From the NCBI RefSeq assembly GCF_024170005.1, contig NZ_JALJXJ010000007.1:248001-312000 (forward strand): DNA of 64,000 nt. Reading direction: 5' to 3'. The DNA comes from Azospirillum lipoferum (GTDB taxonomy: Bacteria; Pseudomonadota; Alphaproteobacteria; Azospirillales; Azospirillaceae). The translations under genes and the position numbers were made by a program. Every line of letters begins with the position of its first letter. The stretch's first letter is position 1. This document shows, piece after piece, positions 8,202 through 16,530 of the stretch. The notes beneath the pieces are model-generated. The model worked only from the letters and a program-made list of their open reading frames with translations, was not told where the DNA came from and searched no databases.

Positions 8202-9463
8202 GCCATGTAGTTCCTTTTGAAGTCCAGCAGGGCGTTCATGTAGTAGATCGCCTTGAATATCTTCAGCCGCGCCTTGATCGGCGACGGGCGGAAGACGTCG
8301 CCGGCCAGAAGCGACAGCAGCGCCTCCTCCACCCGGAAGACGTTGCGCGGTCCCATGAACAGGTTGCGCAGGGCCGGCGTCGTCACCCGGTAGATGTACC
8401 AGGAGAAGGTGCCGATGCCCTGGCGGACGGTGTCCTCGAAACGCTTCAGCACCTGTTCCTGCCGTGCCGGCTCGCGCAGGCAGGCATCGACCGCCTCGGC
8501 CCCTTCGAAGGCGCTGGTCATCGCCAGATAGACGCCGGTGGAGAACACCGGGTCGATGAAGGCGAAGGCATCGCCCAGCATGACGTAACCCGGCCCCGAC
8601 ATGCGGTCGGCCTGATAGGAGAAGTTGCCGGTCCCCGTCACCGGCCCGGTCAGTTCCGCCCCCTCCAGCCGTTCCGCCAGCGCCGGGCAGAGCGCCACGG
8701 TATCGAGGAAGAAGCGGGTCTGGTCGGTCTTGCGCGTCTTGAAATAATAGGGCCAGCAGACCGCCCCGACGCTGGTGGTGCCGTCCGCCAGCGGGATGAA
8801 CCAGAACCAGCCATGGTCGAACCAGAAGACGGTGATGTTGCCTTCGGCCTTGCCCGGCAGCCGTCTGGCGCCGGTGAAATGGCCGAACATCGCCGCACTG
8901 TTGTGCTTGACGTTGCGCCGCTTGATGCCGAAGCGCGACGCCAGCAGCGTATCGCGGCCAGATGCGTCGACCAGGAAGCGCGTGCGCAGGGTGCGGGTCG
9001 TGCTGTCCTCCTGCCGGGCGGTGACGATGGTGCCGTCGTTGCCCTGGATGTCGACGTCCGTCACCTTGCAGCCTTCGATGACGGTGGCACCCTTGGCGGC
9101 GGCGTTGCGGATCAGGATATGGTCGAATTCCGACCGCCGGACCTGAAAGGCATAGGGCTTGGTCTTGTCCCAGGCATTGGCGAAGTCGAAGGTGACGGCC
9201 TTGCCGTGATAGGGCGAGACGAACTCCGCCCCATATTTCAGCATGCCGATCCGTTCCACCTCCTCCAGCACGCCCAGCCTTTCCAGCAGGGGCAGATTGC
9301 AGGGAAGCAGGGATTCGCCGATGTGGAAACGCGGGTGATGGTCCTTTTCCAGCAGTGTGACCCGATGGCCCTTGCCGGCCAGCAGCGCCGCCGCGGTCGC
9401 CCCGGCAGGCCCGCCGCCCACCACCAGGACATCGCAATCGTAATCGGAATCGTTCGACACCAT
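8150..9463 (-). CDS. FAD-dependent oxidoreductase of the flavin halogenase family
   Basis: 437 residues with an N-terminal FAD dinucleotide motif (GGGPAG, residues 16-21), a Lys76-x-Gly-Ala segment at the position of the conserved catalytic Lys of flavin halogenases, a WFWFIP hexamer at 219-224 matching their W-x-W-x-I-P signature, and the GDAFAFIDP second FAD motif. Flavin halogenases chlorinate or brominate activated aromatics. Brominated aryl polyenes (xanthomonadins) are known from Xanthomonas, so halogenation of the aryl head group is a reasonable guess. Some non-halogenating hydroxylases and geranylgeranyl-reductase-like proteins share parts of these motifs, so activity is not certain. 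It is the first gene of the operon, with the ATG at 9463. Confidence 0.75.
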   Translation of the reverse strand: MVSNDSDYDCDVLVVGGGPAGATAAALLAGKGHRVTLLEKDHHPRFHIGESLLPCNLPLLERLGVLEEVERIGMLKYGAEFVSPYHGKAVTFDFANAWDKTKPYAFQVRRSEFDHILIRNAAAKGATVIEGCKVTDVDIQGNDGTIVTARQEDSTTRTLRTRFLVDASGRDTLLASRFGIKRRNVKHNSAAMFGHFTGARRLPGKAEGNITVFWFDHGWFWFIPLADGTTSVGAVCWPYYFKTRKTDQTRFFLDTVALCPALAERLEGAELTGPVTGTGNFSYQADRMSGPGYVMLGDAFAFIDPVFSTGVYLAMTSAFEGAEAVDACLREPARQEQVLKRFEDTVRQGIGTFSWYIYRVTTPALRNLFMGPRNVFRVEEALLSLLAGDVFRPSPIKARLKIFKAIYYMNALLDFKRNYMAWRKRRQNVRTPLGDAV

Positions 9464-9862
9464 GGGCTTTGCCGCTCTCCGCTTGTCCCGCTTTGGGGTG
9501 TTCGAGGTGGATACCCGTTTCTGGCTCTAGCGACCCGCAACTCTGTGCCAAATTTACCGCACCCAGTCGCGCACAATCCAGGGACAAAACCCCGCCACTG
9601 CCCTTTATCCGGGGCCTAGCCAAAAGGATATATCCGCTCGCCACCGATATCAGCGTTCACTGTTACAGTATCTCTATGCCACAATGTTTCAGGATGATTT
9701 CAGCACTGCCGCATACTGCTGCCCGATCCCGCCACTGCACTTGAGACTTCGCAACTGGCTTGAGTGGTTACCCATTTGGCGACATTCAAACCCACTTGCC
9801 TGCCGGGGGCCACGCCCACAAGATGCCGACGTCCTGAAACCGACCAACTCAACCGGGGATGC
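9464..9862. other. intergenic region between halogenase operon and MipA-like gene
   Basis: About 400 bp separating two divergent transcripts. The middle part (about 9600-9700) is AT-richer than its surroundings and is the likely promoter area for both directions. No convincing operator, RNA gene or small ORF was seen. Confidence 0.5.
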
Positions 9863-10735
9863 ATGGTGCGTGTGTTGCCAACGACGCTTGCCGTTGCCGC
9901 CTGCGCCATGTCGGCGATCCTCTGCATGCCGGGCCGGGCCAACGCGCAAGACACCGGCAAGCCGTTGTTCGAGATCGGCATCGGCGGCGGTGCCGGTTAC
10001 ATCCCCGATTATCCCGCCGCCGACCAGAATCACGTCCAGGCAGCCGCCCTGCCCTATGTCATCTATCGCGGCAACGTGTTCCGTGCCGACCGCAACGGCA
10101 TCCAGGGCCGGCTCTACCGCTCCGACCGCGTGACCTTCGAGGTCAGCCTGGAAGGCGCGCTCGGTTCCTCCGCCGACCACAACCGGGCGCGCGAGGGCAT
10201 GCCGGACATCGATCTGCTGGGAGAGGTCGGACCGGCGTTGAAGATCAACCTGCACCGGGACAGCGACCGGCGCGCCCGGATCGACCTGACCCTGCCGGTG
10301 CGCAGCGTCTTCTCCACCGATTTCAGCCGCATCAAATACCGCGGCCTCGTCTTCGCACCCGACGTCGCCTACAGCAAGGCCGGACTGATTTCCGGCGACG
10401 ACCAGTTCCGCCTCAGTCTGGGGCCGATCTTCGCCTCCAGCCATCTGATGGATTATTTCTATCAGGTCGACCCGCAATATGCGCGCGCCGGCCGTCCGGC
10501 TTACGACGCGAAGGCCGGCTATCTCGGCCTGCGCCTGCACAGCTCGCTCGTGATGCCGGTGACGGAGCGGATTTCCGCATTCGGCGCCGTGCGGGGAGAG
10601 CTGTTCTCGGGCGCCACCAACGACGACAGCCCGCTCTACAAGCGCAACGTCAATCTTTCCGTCGGGGCCGGCTTCACCTTCTCGCTCTACCGGTCCGACA
10701 GCCGGGTCAGCGCCGTGAGCGACATTCTCGACTGA
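9863..10735 (+). CDS. MipA/OmpV-family outer-membrane protein
   Basis: About 290 residues. A signal peptide (basic start, hydrophobic core, ANAQD cleavage region near residue 28) is followed by alternating beta-strand patterns and an aromatic-rich C-terminal half, as in MipA/OmpV beta-barrels. Its GGGAGYIPDYPAAD segment matches the 'gxggg..pdypGsd' pattern common in this family. The ATG at 9863 directly precedes the signal peptide; longer upstream frames carry no such signal. MipA proteins scaffold murein enzymes in E. coli, and other members act as porins. It is followed after 29 bp by a methyltransferase gene with its own ribosome site. Confidence 0.78.
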   Translation: MVRVLPTTLAVAACAMSAILCMPGRANAQDTGKPLFEIGIGGGAGYIPDYPAADQNHVQAAALPYVIYRGNVFRADRNGIQGRLYRSDRVTFEVSLEGALGSSADHNRAREGMPDIDLLGEVGPALKINLHRDSDRRARIDLTLPVRSVFSTDFSRIKYRGLVFAPDVAYSKAGLISGDDQFRLSLGPIFASSHLMDYFYQVDPQYARAGRPAYDAKAGYLGLRLHSSLVMPVTERISAFGAVRGELFSGATNDDSPLYKRNVNLSVGAGFTFSLYRSDSRVSAVSDILD

Positions 10736-10764
10736 CCCCGGTTTCAATCGAAGGAGACACCGCC

Positions 10765-11544
10765 GTGCCGACCGAACCCTCGCCCCGCGTCGGCAGCGCC
10801 GTCGAACCGCACCCCGTTCTCGATGCCTATTACGGCGACAGGACGCAGCGGCAGCGCTTCGTCCGCGGGCTGTTCAACCGGACGGCCCATCATTACGACC
10901 GCATCAACGCCATCTTCGCGCTCGGCTCGGGTTCCTGGTATCGGGCACAGTGCCTGCGGCGGGCGGGCTTGCGGCCGGGCATGCGGGTGCTGGACGTCGC
11001 CATCGGCACCGGTCTGGTGGCACGGGAGGCGGTGGCGCTCTGCGGCGATCCCGGCGACGTGATCGGCCTCGACCTCAGCGAAGCGATGCTGGCGGAAGCC
11101 CGGCGCAGCCTTTCCATTCCGCTGATCCAGGGCGTGGCCGACGCGCTGCCGCTGGCCGACTCCTCCGTCGACCTCGTCACCATCGGCTATGCCCTGCGCC
11201 ATGTCGGTGACCTGACCGCCACTTTCCGGGAGTTCCGCCGCGTGCTGCGCCCAGGGGGGGCCGTGCTGGTGATGGAGATCGGCCGCCCCCGCCGCCCGGT
11301 CACCCGGCACCTGATGAACGCCTATCTCGGCATGGTGGTGCCGGCGGTCTCGCGCCTCAGCGGCGGCGGTGAGAGCGGGCGGACGCTGATGCGCTATTAT
11401 TGGGAGACGATCGACCGCTGCGTGGAACCGGAGGTCATCACCGGGGCGATGGCGGCGGCCGGGCTGGCGCAGGTGCGCTGCGATACCGATTACGACCTGT
11501 TCAAGAACTACACCGGCAAGCGGCAAGCCGAAGCGACGGCGTGA
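10765..11544 (+). CDS. UbiE/MenG-like class I methyltransferase
   Basis: 259 residues. The pattern FNRTAHHYDRINAIFALGSG near residue 36 is characteristic of the UbiE/COQ5 family, followed by the SAM motif VLDVAIGTG and LRPGGAVLVMEI. The start is a GTG at 10765 with a strong AAGGAG site eight bases upstream. UbiE proteins C-methylate quinone precursors. Because the gene sits beside an aryl-polyene locus rather than with other ubi genes, it may be a paralogue acting on a pigment head group. The real housekeeping ubiE may be elsewhere. Confidence 0.75.
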   Translation: MPTEPSPRVGSAVEPHPVLDAYYGDRTQRQRFVRGLFNRTAHHYDRINAIFALGSGSWYRAQCLRRAGLRPGMRVLDVAIGTGLVAREAVALCGDPGDVIGLDLSEAMLAEARRSLSIPLIQGVADALPLADSSVDLVTIGYALRHVGDLTATFREFRRVLRPGGAVLVMEIGRPRRPVTRHLMNAYLGMVVPAVSRLSGGGESGRTLMRYYWETIDRCVEPEVITGAMAAAGLAQVRCDTDYDLFKNYTGKRQAEATA

Positions 11545-11687
11545 AGGTGCTCCGACCGGCGGATCGCCTGTTGTTACTACCTCTCTTAGGCGTTCTTCAT
11601 CCGCCTTTGCCGATGCCGCCCTGGGGTTATCGCCCTCATAGTCGCCCCTACAGGGCAACAACCAGAACAGATCGCGTGAGGAAAGAC

Positions 11688-12143
11688 ATGGTGGGGAAAA
11701 CGACTTGGGCGGCATTGTCGGTGGTGGCGCTGCTGATCGGCTGCGCCGGGCAGCAGCAAGGGACTGCCACCGGGGACGGGACCGGCGCCACCGCCTCGGC
11801 CGCCCCGTCGACGCCGGGCGCGCGGATGGTGAAGTCGCGCGACGGCCGGTACGAGGGCGAGGTGATCGGCACCCCGGCCCCCGGCAGCCGCTTCGCCAAG
11901 CTGCAGATCGGCATGACGATGGAAGAGGTCTCCACCCTGATCGGCGCGCCGGACAACATGATCCGGCACGAGACCGGCAAGCGCTGGATCCCCTTCTATT
12001 TCGGCAACGACGCCCAACGGCTCCAGGTCATCTACCGCAACGAAGGCTGCCTGACCTACACCGGCGGCAACGTCTTCGGCGGCGGCGGGTCGGAACTGAT
12101 CCGCATCACCGTCGCGCCCAAGGGCGGGTGCCTGGACACGTAA
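11688..12143 (+). CDS. small lipoprotein with SmpA/BamE-like fold
   Basis: 151 residues with a lipoprotein signal peptide (LLIGC lipobox, Cys19), a low-complexity Thr/Gly/Ala linker and then a compact domain. The segment KLQIGMTMEEVSTLIGAPD fits the 'G.t.eeV..llG.P' signature of the SmpA/OmlA/BamE superfamily. Such domains mediate protein contacts at the outer membrane. The ATG at 11688 has a GAGGAAAG ribosome site. It converges on the SDR gene. The specific function is unknown. Confidence 0.7.
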   Translation: MVGKTTWAALSVVALLIGCAGQQQGTATGDGTGATASAAPSTPGARMVKSRDGRYEGEVIGTPAPGSRFAKLQIGMTMEEVSTLIGAPDNMIRHETGKRWIPFYFGNDAQRLQVIYRNEGCLTYTGGNVFGGGGSELIRITVAPKGGCLDT

Positions 12144-12166
12144 GCCAGGGGACGCAAGCCGGGGCG

Positions 12167-12958
12167 TCAGTGCTTGCCCGACCCCGGCTCCGCCATCTTG
12201 CGGTGCTGGCTGGCCAGCACGCCGGAGGGGGTGACGGTCGCCATCGTCGTCTGAAGCTTGTTCTTCCAGCCGGCGACGACGTCGCCCTCGCCGTCCATCA
12301 TGGCGTCGAAGCCGACCTTGGCGACCATCGCCGGATCGTCCTTCTTCCCCTGGCCGACCGCGGTGTCCATCATGCCGGCCCGCTCGAAGAACTCCGTGTC
12401 GGTCGGGCCGGGCATCAGGCAGGTGACGGTGACGCCACTGTCCTTCAACTCGTCGCGCAGCGCGAAGGAGAAGGAGTCGATGAAGGCCTTCGTGCCGTTA
12501 TAGACCGCCTGGAAGCTGCCGGGCATGAAGCCGGCGATCGAGCCGGTGATCAGGATGCGCCCCTTGCCCCGGCTGCGCATGTCGCGCCCGACCTTGTGGA
12601 TCAGGTAGAGCGTGCCGGTGATGTTGGTGTCGATGACATGGCGGGCCTCGGCGAAATCCTGATCCAGGAAGCCATGCCCCAGCCCATGCCCGGCATTGGC
12701 AAGCAGCGCATCGACCGCCCGCCCCTTCAAGGCGGCATGGAGCCGGTCCACCCCGTCCAGCGTCGCAAGGTCGGCCTGGACCGTCTCGACCGCGGCACCC
12801 AGCTTGCGCAGCTCGCCGGCGGCCTGCTCGATCGCCGGATCGTCGGCGGCGATGACAAGGTCGAATCCATTGCCGGCGCATTGCTTGGCGAGTTCGAGGC
12901 CGATGCCGCTGGAGGCTCCGGTCACGACGGCGAGTTGCATGTTGGCGGCGCGAGCCAT
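12167..12958 (-). CDS. short-chain dehydrogenase/reductase
   Basis: 263 residues with the TGASSGIG cofactor motif near the N-terminus, the NAG element and the catalytic Y-x3-K in VYNGTKAF. The start at ATG 12958 is supported by an AAAGGGC ribosome site; a longer frame begins at 13000. It lies 77 bp downstream of the last hydrogenase gene on the same strand, so it may be read through from that operon, but nothing in it suggests a link to hydrogen metabolism. The substrate is unknown. Confidence 0.82.
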   Translation of the reverse strand: MARAANMQLAVVTGASSGIGLELAKQCAGNGFDLVIAADDPAIEQAAGELRKLGAAVETVQADLATLDGVDRLHAALKGRAVDALLANAGHGLGHGFLDQDFAEARHVIDTNITGTLYLIHKVGRDMRSRGKGRILITGSIAGFMPGSFQAVYNGTKAFIDSFSFALRDELKDSGVTVTCLMPGPTDTEFFERAGMMDTAVGQGKKDDPAMVAKVGFDAMMDGEGDVVAGWKNKLQTTMATVTPSGVLASQHRKMAEPGSGKH

Positions 12959-13035
12959 GGGACTGCCCTTTCGAATGGTGGTGCTGCCCTGATCAACCAC
13001 CGCGTCGGAAAGGAGGTTCCTGTTCCGTCCGCCCC

Positions 13036-14115
13036 CTACCTATCTGTGCAGGAGATGCAGGGATCGACCGACGCCTGGATGATCGACAGGTCGGCCAGCG
13101 GCTGCCCCGTCACCATCGCTTCGATGGCCGGGATGTTGACGAAGGACGGCGTGCGGATCTTCACCCGCGCCGGCGTGGCCCCGCCTTCGGAGGCGACGTA
13201 GTAGAAAGCCTCGCCCCGCGGCGCCTCGGTGCGGATGGTGGCCTCGCCGACCGGGATCTCCGGCAGACCCTCCGTCGCCCGCAGCGGCCCGGCGGGCAGC
13301 GACAGCAGCGCCTCGCGGATCAGCCGGATGCTCTCAACCATCTCCAGCGCCCGCACCACGACGCGGGCCAGCACGTCGCCTTCCGGCCGGGTGACGCTCT
13401 CGAATCCCAGGGCGGCATAGGACAGATAGGGCTGGTCCTTGCGCACGTCGATGTCGAGGCCGGAGGCGCGGGCGACCGGCCCGACCACCGCCCATTCCAC
13501 CGCCTGCTCGCGGCTCAGCCGGCCGACGCCGCGGGTGCGGGCCAGTGCCGTCGGATTTTCGGTGAAGGTCGGGATGACGATCTCCGCCAGCCCCTTCGAC
13601 AGCGCGTCCAGCGCCGGCAGATACCGCATGGGATCGGGGATGTCACGATGGACGCCGCCGATGCAGTTCATGCCGTAATTCACCCGGTTGCCGCTGATCG
13701 CCTCCAGCGTGTCCATCACCAGTTCGCGCAGGCTGAACACCTCCATGAACAGGGAATGGAAGCCGATGTCCTCCGCCCCCACCCCGGCCCACAGCAGATG
13801 GGAATGCAGCCGCTCCAGCTCGGCGATGATGGTGCGGATGTGGGCGGCGCGTTTAGGAATTTCGATGCCGGCGATGGTCTCCGCCGCCATGCAGAAGGTC
13901 ATGGCATGGGTGTTGGAGCAGATGCCACAGACCCGCTCGATCAGGGTGATGACCTCCACCCAATTGCGTTTCTGCGCCAGAAGCTCGATCCCGCGGAAGC
14001 TGAAGCCGACCTCCACGGTGGCGCTGTCGATGACCTCGCCGCGACACTGGACCTTGACCTTGAAGGGTTCTTCCAGCGCCGGGTGATAGGGGCCGAGCGG
14101 AAAGCTGTAGGGCAT
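13036..14115 (-). CDS. group-4 [NiFe] hydrogenase large subunit (CooH/HyfG-like)
   Basis: 359 residues homologous to the NuoD/CooH/EchE family. Both NiFe ligand motifs are intact: RVCGICSNTH (Cys63, Cys66, His70) and the extreme C-terminal DPCISCTDR (Cys353, Cys356). Complex I NuoD subunits lack these cysteines, so this is a hydrogenase and not part of a nuo operon. The protein ends exactly at the Arg of the second motif, with no C-terminal extension for an endopeptidase to remove. Absence of this tail has been described for CooH-type subunits. It is the last of ten co-directional genes. It should form the catalytic peripheral arm with the NuoC-like and NuoB-like subunits. Confidence 0.9.
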   Translation of the reverse strand: MPYSFPLGPYHPALEEPFKVKVQCRGEVIDSATVEVGFSFRGIELLAQKRNWVEVITLIERVCGICSNTHAMTFCMAAETIAGIEIPKRAAHIRTIIAELERLHSHLLWAGVGAEDIGFHSLFMEVFSLRELVMDTLEAISGNRVNYGMNCIGGVHRDIPDPMRYLPALDALSKGLAEIVIPTFTENPTALARTRGVGRLSREQAVEWAVVGPVARASGLDIDVRKDQPYLSYAALGFESVTRPEGDVLARVVVRALEMVESIRLIREALLSLPAGPLRATEGLPEIPVGEATIRTEAPRGEAFYYVASEGGATPARVKIRTPSFVNIPAIEAMVTGQPLADLSIIQASVDPCISCTDR

Positions 14116-14127
14116 TGACGGACACTC

Positions 14128-14613
14128 CTAGGAACGGGCCGGATATGTGGCGAGCGGAGACACCGGCTTGCGTGCGACCGCCGCCGGGCGGCACATCGCC
14201 TCGCGCAGGGTCGCGGTGTCGATGCCTTCGGGCCGGATCAGCGGCACCGGATTGGGATGGCCGGGAAACTCCACCGCGAACAGGTCGCGGATCTCCCGCT
14301 CCGCCCAGGACGCCGCCCGGACGGTCGGCGCCAGCGACGGCAGCGCTCCGTTGCGGGTGCGGGTCTTCACGCTGATCACGCGATGTTCGTCGATGTAGTG
14401 ATAGATCACCGTCGCTTCGCCATCCTCCGCATGCGGGATCGCCGTGACGGTGCCCAACCGGATGCCGAGGTCCGCCATGGTGGCAGCCATCGCCTCGACC
14501 TCCAGCAGCGGGGCATCGACCCACAGGGCGCCGTTGTCGTCCGTGACGGACCGCACGCCAGGAATGGCCTGCAAGGCCTCGGTCAACTGGCGGGGAGCAA
14601 GGTCAGCGCTCAT
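14128..14613 (-). CDS. hydrogenase NuoC/CooU-like subunit (30 kDa family)
   Basis: 161 residues. The C-terminal signature WAEREIRDLFAVEFPGHPN matches the 'ERE..DmfGi.f.GHP' hallmark of the complex I 30-kDa subunit, followed by LIRPEG. In formate hydrogenlyases this domain is fused to the large subunit (HycE/HyfG); here it is a separate gene, as in the coo operon (CooU before CooH). The ATG at 14613 overlaps the preceding ferredoxin-type gene by 11 bp. It is 12 bp from the large-subunit gene. Confidence 0.85.
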   Translation of the reverse strand: MSADLAPRQLTEALQAIPGVRSVTDDNGALWVDAPLLEVEAMAATMADLGIRLGTVTAIPHAEDGEATVIYHYIDEHRVISVKTRTRNGALPSLAPTVRAASWAEREIRDLFAVEFPGHPNPVPLIRPEGIDTATLREAMCRPAAVARKPVSPLATYPARS

Positions 14614-15133
14614 GATGCACCTCCTCCGCGGCGGCCGGGATGAAGGCGGAGCGCAGCCGCGCACTGGCCGCCCACCGCCGGCAGTCCGGACAATAGCCGC
14701 GCTCGGCCTCCTCCACGCCCCACAGCGCGGCGATCGCCGCATCCGGCAGCGGCACATGGGCAGCGCCGCAGCGGGTGCAGGGCTGCAACCGGACGATGCT
14801 CTCCAGCCGCAGCCCGTCGCCGGCCGCACTGTTCATTCCTGTCGGCACCTCCGCATCCAGGCTGATCGCCTGCGTCGGGCAGTTCTGCGCGCAAAGCCCG
14901 CAGAAGGAGCATTGGCCGATGAAGAAATGCCAGGACACCGACACGCCGGGATCCTGGGTGAAGCTGATCGCCTTCGGAGCGCAGACGAAGGCGCAGGTGC
15001 CGCAGGCGGTGCAGCGGGCGGCATCATGGGCCAGCGCGCCGCGATAGACCGTCGGCACGTCCGGCATGTCGGCAGGAGCCCGTGTGCGCGACGGGCGCAG
15101 CAGGTTGCCGAGAATGGTTTTCAGCATGGCCAT
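14603..15133 (-). CDS. 2x[4Fe-4S] hydrogenase subunit (HyfH/CooX/NuoI-like)
   Basis: 176 residues carrying two classical cluster motifs (CTACGTCAFVCAPKA and CSFCGLCAQNCPTQA) that would pass electrons between the catalytic subunits. The C-terminal part adds a CTRC...CPDC pair resembling the small zinc-ribbon-like tail of HycF/HyfH. The ATG at 15133 has a GAGGGGG ribosome site; a second ATG six bases downstream is also possible. It overlaps the NuoC-like gene by 11 bp. Confidence 0.87.
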   Translation of the reverse strand: MAMLKTILGNLLRPSRTRAPADMPDVPTVYRGALAHDAARCTACGTCAFVCAPKAISFTQDPGVSVSWHFFIGQCSFCGLCAQNCPTQAISLDAEVPTGMNSAAGDGLRLESIVRLQPCTRCGAAHVPLPDAAIAALWGVEEAERGYCPDCRRWAASARLRSAFIPAAAEEVHHER

Positions 15134-15145
15134 GGCGCATCCCCC

Positions 15146-16054
15146 TCAGCGGACCAGCGTCGCGGCCATGGTGACCGCCGACGCGATGCCGCCCCAGACC
15201 CAATAGAAGCGGAAGGCCTGCGCCAGCCGCAGCCGTGCCGTCGCCGTCGCCAGCAGCGTCACCCCGCCGAGCACCAGGATGCCGGCCGCCAGATAGACCA
15301 GCAGGTTCACCAGCGGCCACGGCGTGGCCGGGATGAAGACCACGGCGAACAGCTCGGTCAGCAGAACCAGCTCGACGGCGTGCGACAGCTTGAACAGGGC
15401 CAGCGGCGGGCCGCTGTATTCGATATGGCTGTCGGCGACGATCTCATGCTCTGCATTGGCGATGGAGAAGGGATTCAGCTTCATCCGCGCCGGCAGCGCC
15501 AACAGGAAGGTCACCCCAGCCAGCAGATGCACGATCCCATAGGGCGCGGCCTGCAAGGCGCTCATCCGGAAGCTGCCGGCCTCTTGCGCCATCGCGATGA
15601 TGGCGACCAGGAAAGGCAGGTTGTAGGCGAGCGACAGCAGCGCTTCGCGCATCGCCGCCACCTGCCCGTAGATGGAGCGGCTGACATAGCCGGCCAGCAC
15701 CTCGCACAGCACCGGTACTTCCATCAGGTACAGCAGCAGCACGACGTCGCCCGGCAGCGATGGCACCGGGTTGCCAGGCAGCGGAACGATGGCGAGCGCC
15801 GCCGTCACCGCACCCACCGACACCAGCGGCAAAGCCAGGAAGATGCCGCGGCTGACGCCGCGCGGGATCACCGTCTGCTTCCCCAGCAGCTTCATGAAAT
15901 CGAAGAAGGGCTGGAAGAAGGGCGGGCCGCGGCGGCCCTGCAAGCGGGCGACCAGCTTGCGCATGAACCACAGCTCCAGCCAGCCCAGCGGGGCGGCGAA
16001 CAGCAGCCCCGGCCAGACGGCGAAGGCGATCAGATAGGACCAGACGGTGTTCAT
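15146..16054 (-). CDS. hydrogenase membrane subunit (NuoH/HyfC/CooK-like)
   Basis: 302 residues with about eight hydrophobic helices, matching the NuoH/HycD/CooK family that anchors the peripheral arm and forms the quinone-site-like cavity region at the interface. Recognisable elements are the PRRGPPFFQPFFD-type loop after the first helix and an E-rich loop (ANAEHEIVADSHIEYSG). The ATG overlaps the small-subunit stop by 4 bp, so the two should be made in equal amounts. Confidence 0.87.
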   Translation of the reverse strand: MNTVWSYLIAFAVWPGLLFAAPLGWLELWFMRKLVARLQGRRGPPFFQPFFDFMKLLGKQTVIPRGVSRGIFLALPLVSVGAVTAALAIVPLPGNPVPSLPGDVVLLLYLMEVPVLCEVLAGYVSRSIYGQVAAMREALLSLAYNLPFLVAIIAMAQEAGSFRMSALQAAPYGIVHLLAGVTFLLALPARMKLNPFSIANAEHEIVADSHIEYSGPPLALFKLSHAVELVLLTELFAVVFIPATPWPLVNLLVYLAAGILVLGGVTLLATATARLRLAQAFRFYWVWGGIASAVTMAATLVR

Positions 16055-16530
16055 GACAGCCTCCCCTGCCAGTTCTGCAACTGGCTTTTGGTGGCGCCGT
16101 CCTCCAGCAGCCTGGCGGCGCGGGCGATGCCGTCCAGGATGGCCTGCGGCCGCGGCGGGCAGCCGGGCACCCAGACATCCACCGGAACGACGCTGTCCAG
16201 GGACTCGCTCAGCACCAGCGGACTGCCGGCGAAGACGTTGCCCGACGCCGGACAGGAACCCAGCGCCACCACCGCCTTCGGATTGGGAACCTGGGCGTAG
16301 ATGTCCAGGATCGCCTCACGCGACCGCAGCGTCAGCGTGCCGGAGATCAGCACGATATCGGCATGCTTCGGCGTGCCATGCAGTTCCACCCCCAGCTGTT
16401 CGGCGTCGTAGCGCGGGCTCAGCAGCGGTGTGATCTCGATGTCGCAGCCGTTGCAGGACCCGGCGTTCAGCCGGCAAATCCAGGGCGACCGCCGGCGCGA
16501 GATGGCGACGACCCGTTCGATCAGGTTCAT
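16051..16530 (-). CDS. group-4 [NiFe] hydrogenase small subunit (NuoB/CooL/HyfI-like)
   Basis: 159 residues. The four cysteines for the proximal [4Fe-4S] cluster are Cys26 and Cys29 (GSCNGC), Cys93 (LGSCPAS) and Cys124 (VPGCPPRP), the arrangement of NuoB, HycG and CooL. It passes electrons from the ferredoxin-like subunit to the NiFe site. The ATG at 16530 overlaps the stop of the NuoN-like gene (ATGA), and its own stop overlaps the NuoH-like gene in the same way. Confidence 0.9.
   Translation of the reverse strand: MNLIERVVAISRRRSPWICRLNAGSCNGCDIEITPLLSPRYDAEQLGVELHGTPKHADIVLISGTLTLRSREAILDIYAQVPNPKAVVALGSCPASGNVFAGSPLVLSESLDSVVPVDVWVPGCPPRPQAILDGIARAARLLEDGATKSQLQNWQGRLS

Noticed and set aside
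8072..9619. A 515-codon plus-strand frame opposite the halogenase-like gene, and a similar one at 59756-61588 opposite the SLC13-type gene
   Set aside because: Both lie fully antisense to well-supported genes and consist of compositionally biased sequence without motifs.
13036..14115. A hydrogenase-related (Ehr) complex without NiFe
   Set aside because: Ehr proteins lack one or both cysteine pairs; here Cys63, Cys66, Cys353 and Cys356 are all present.
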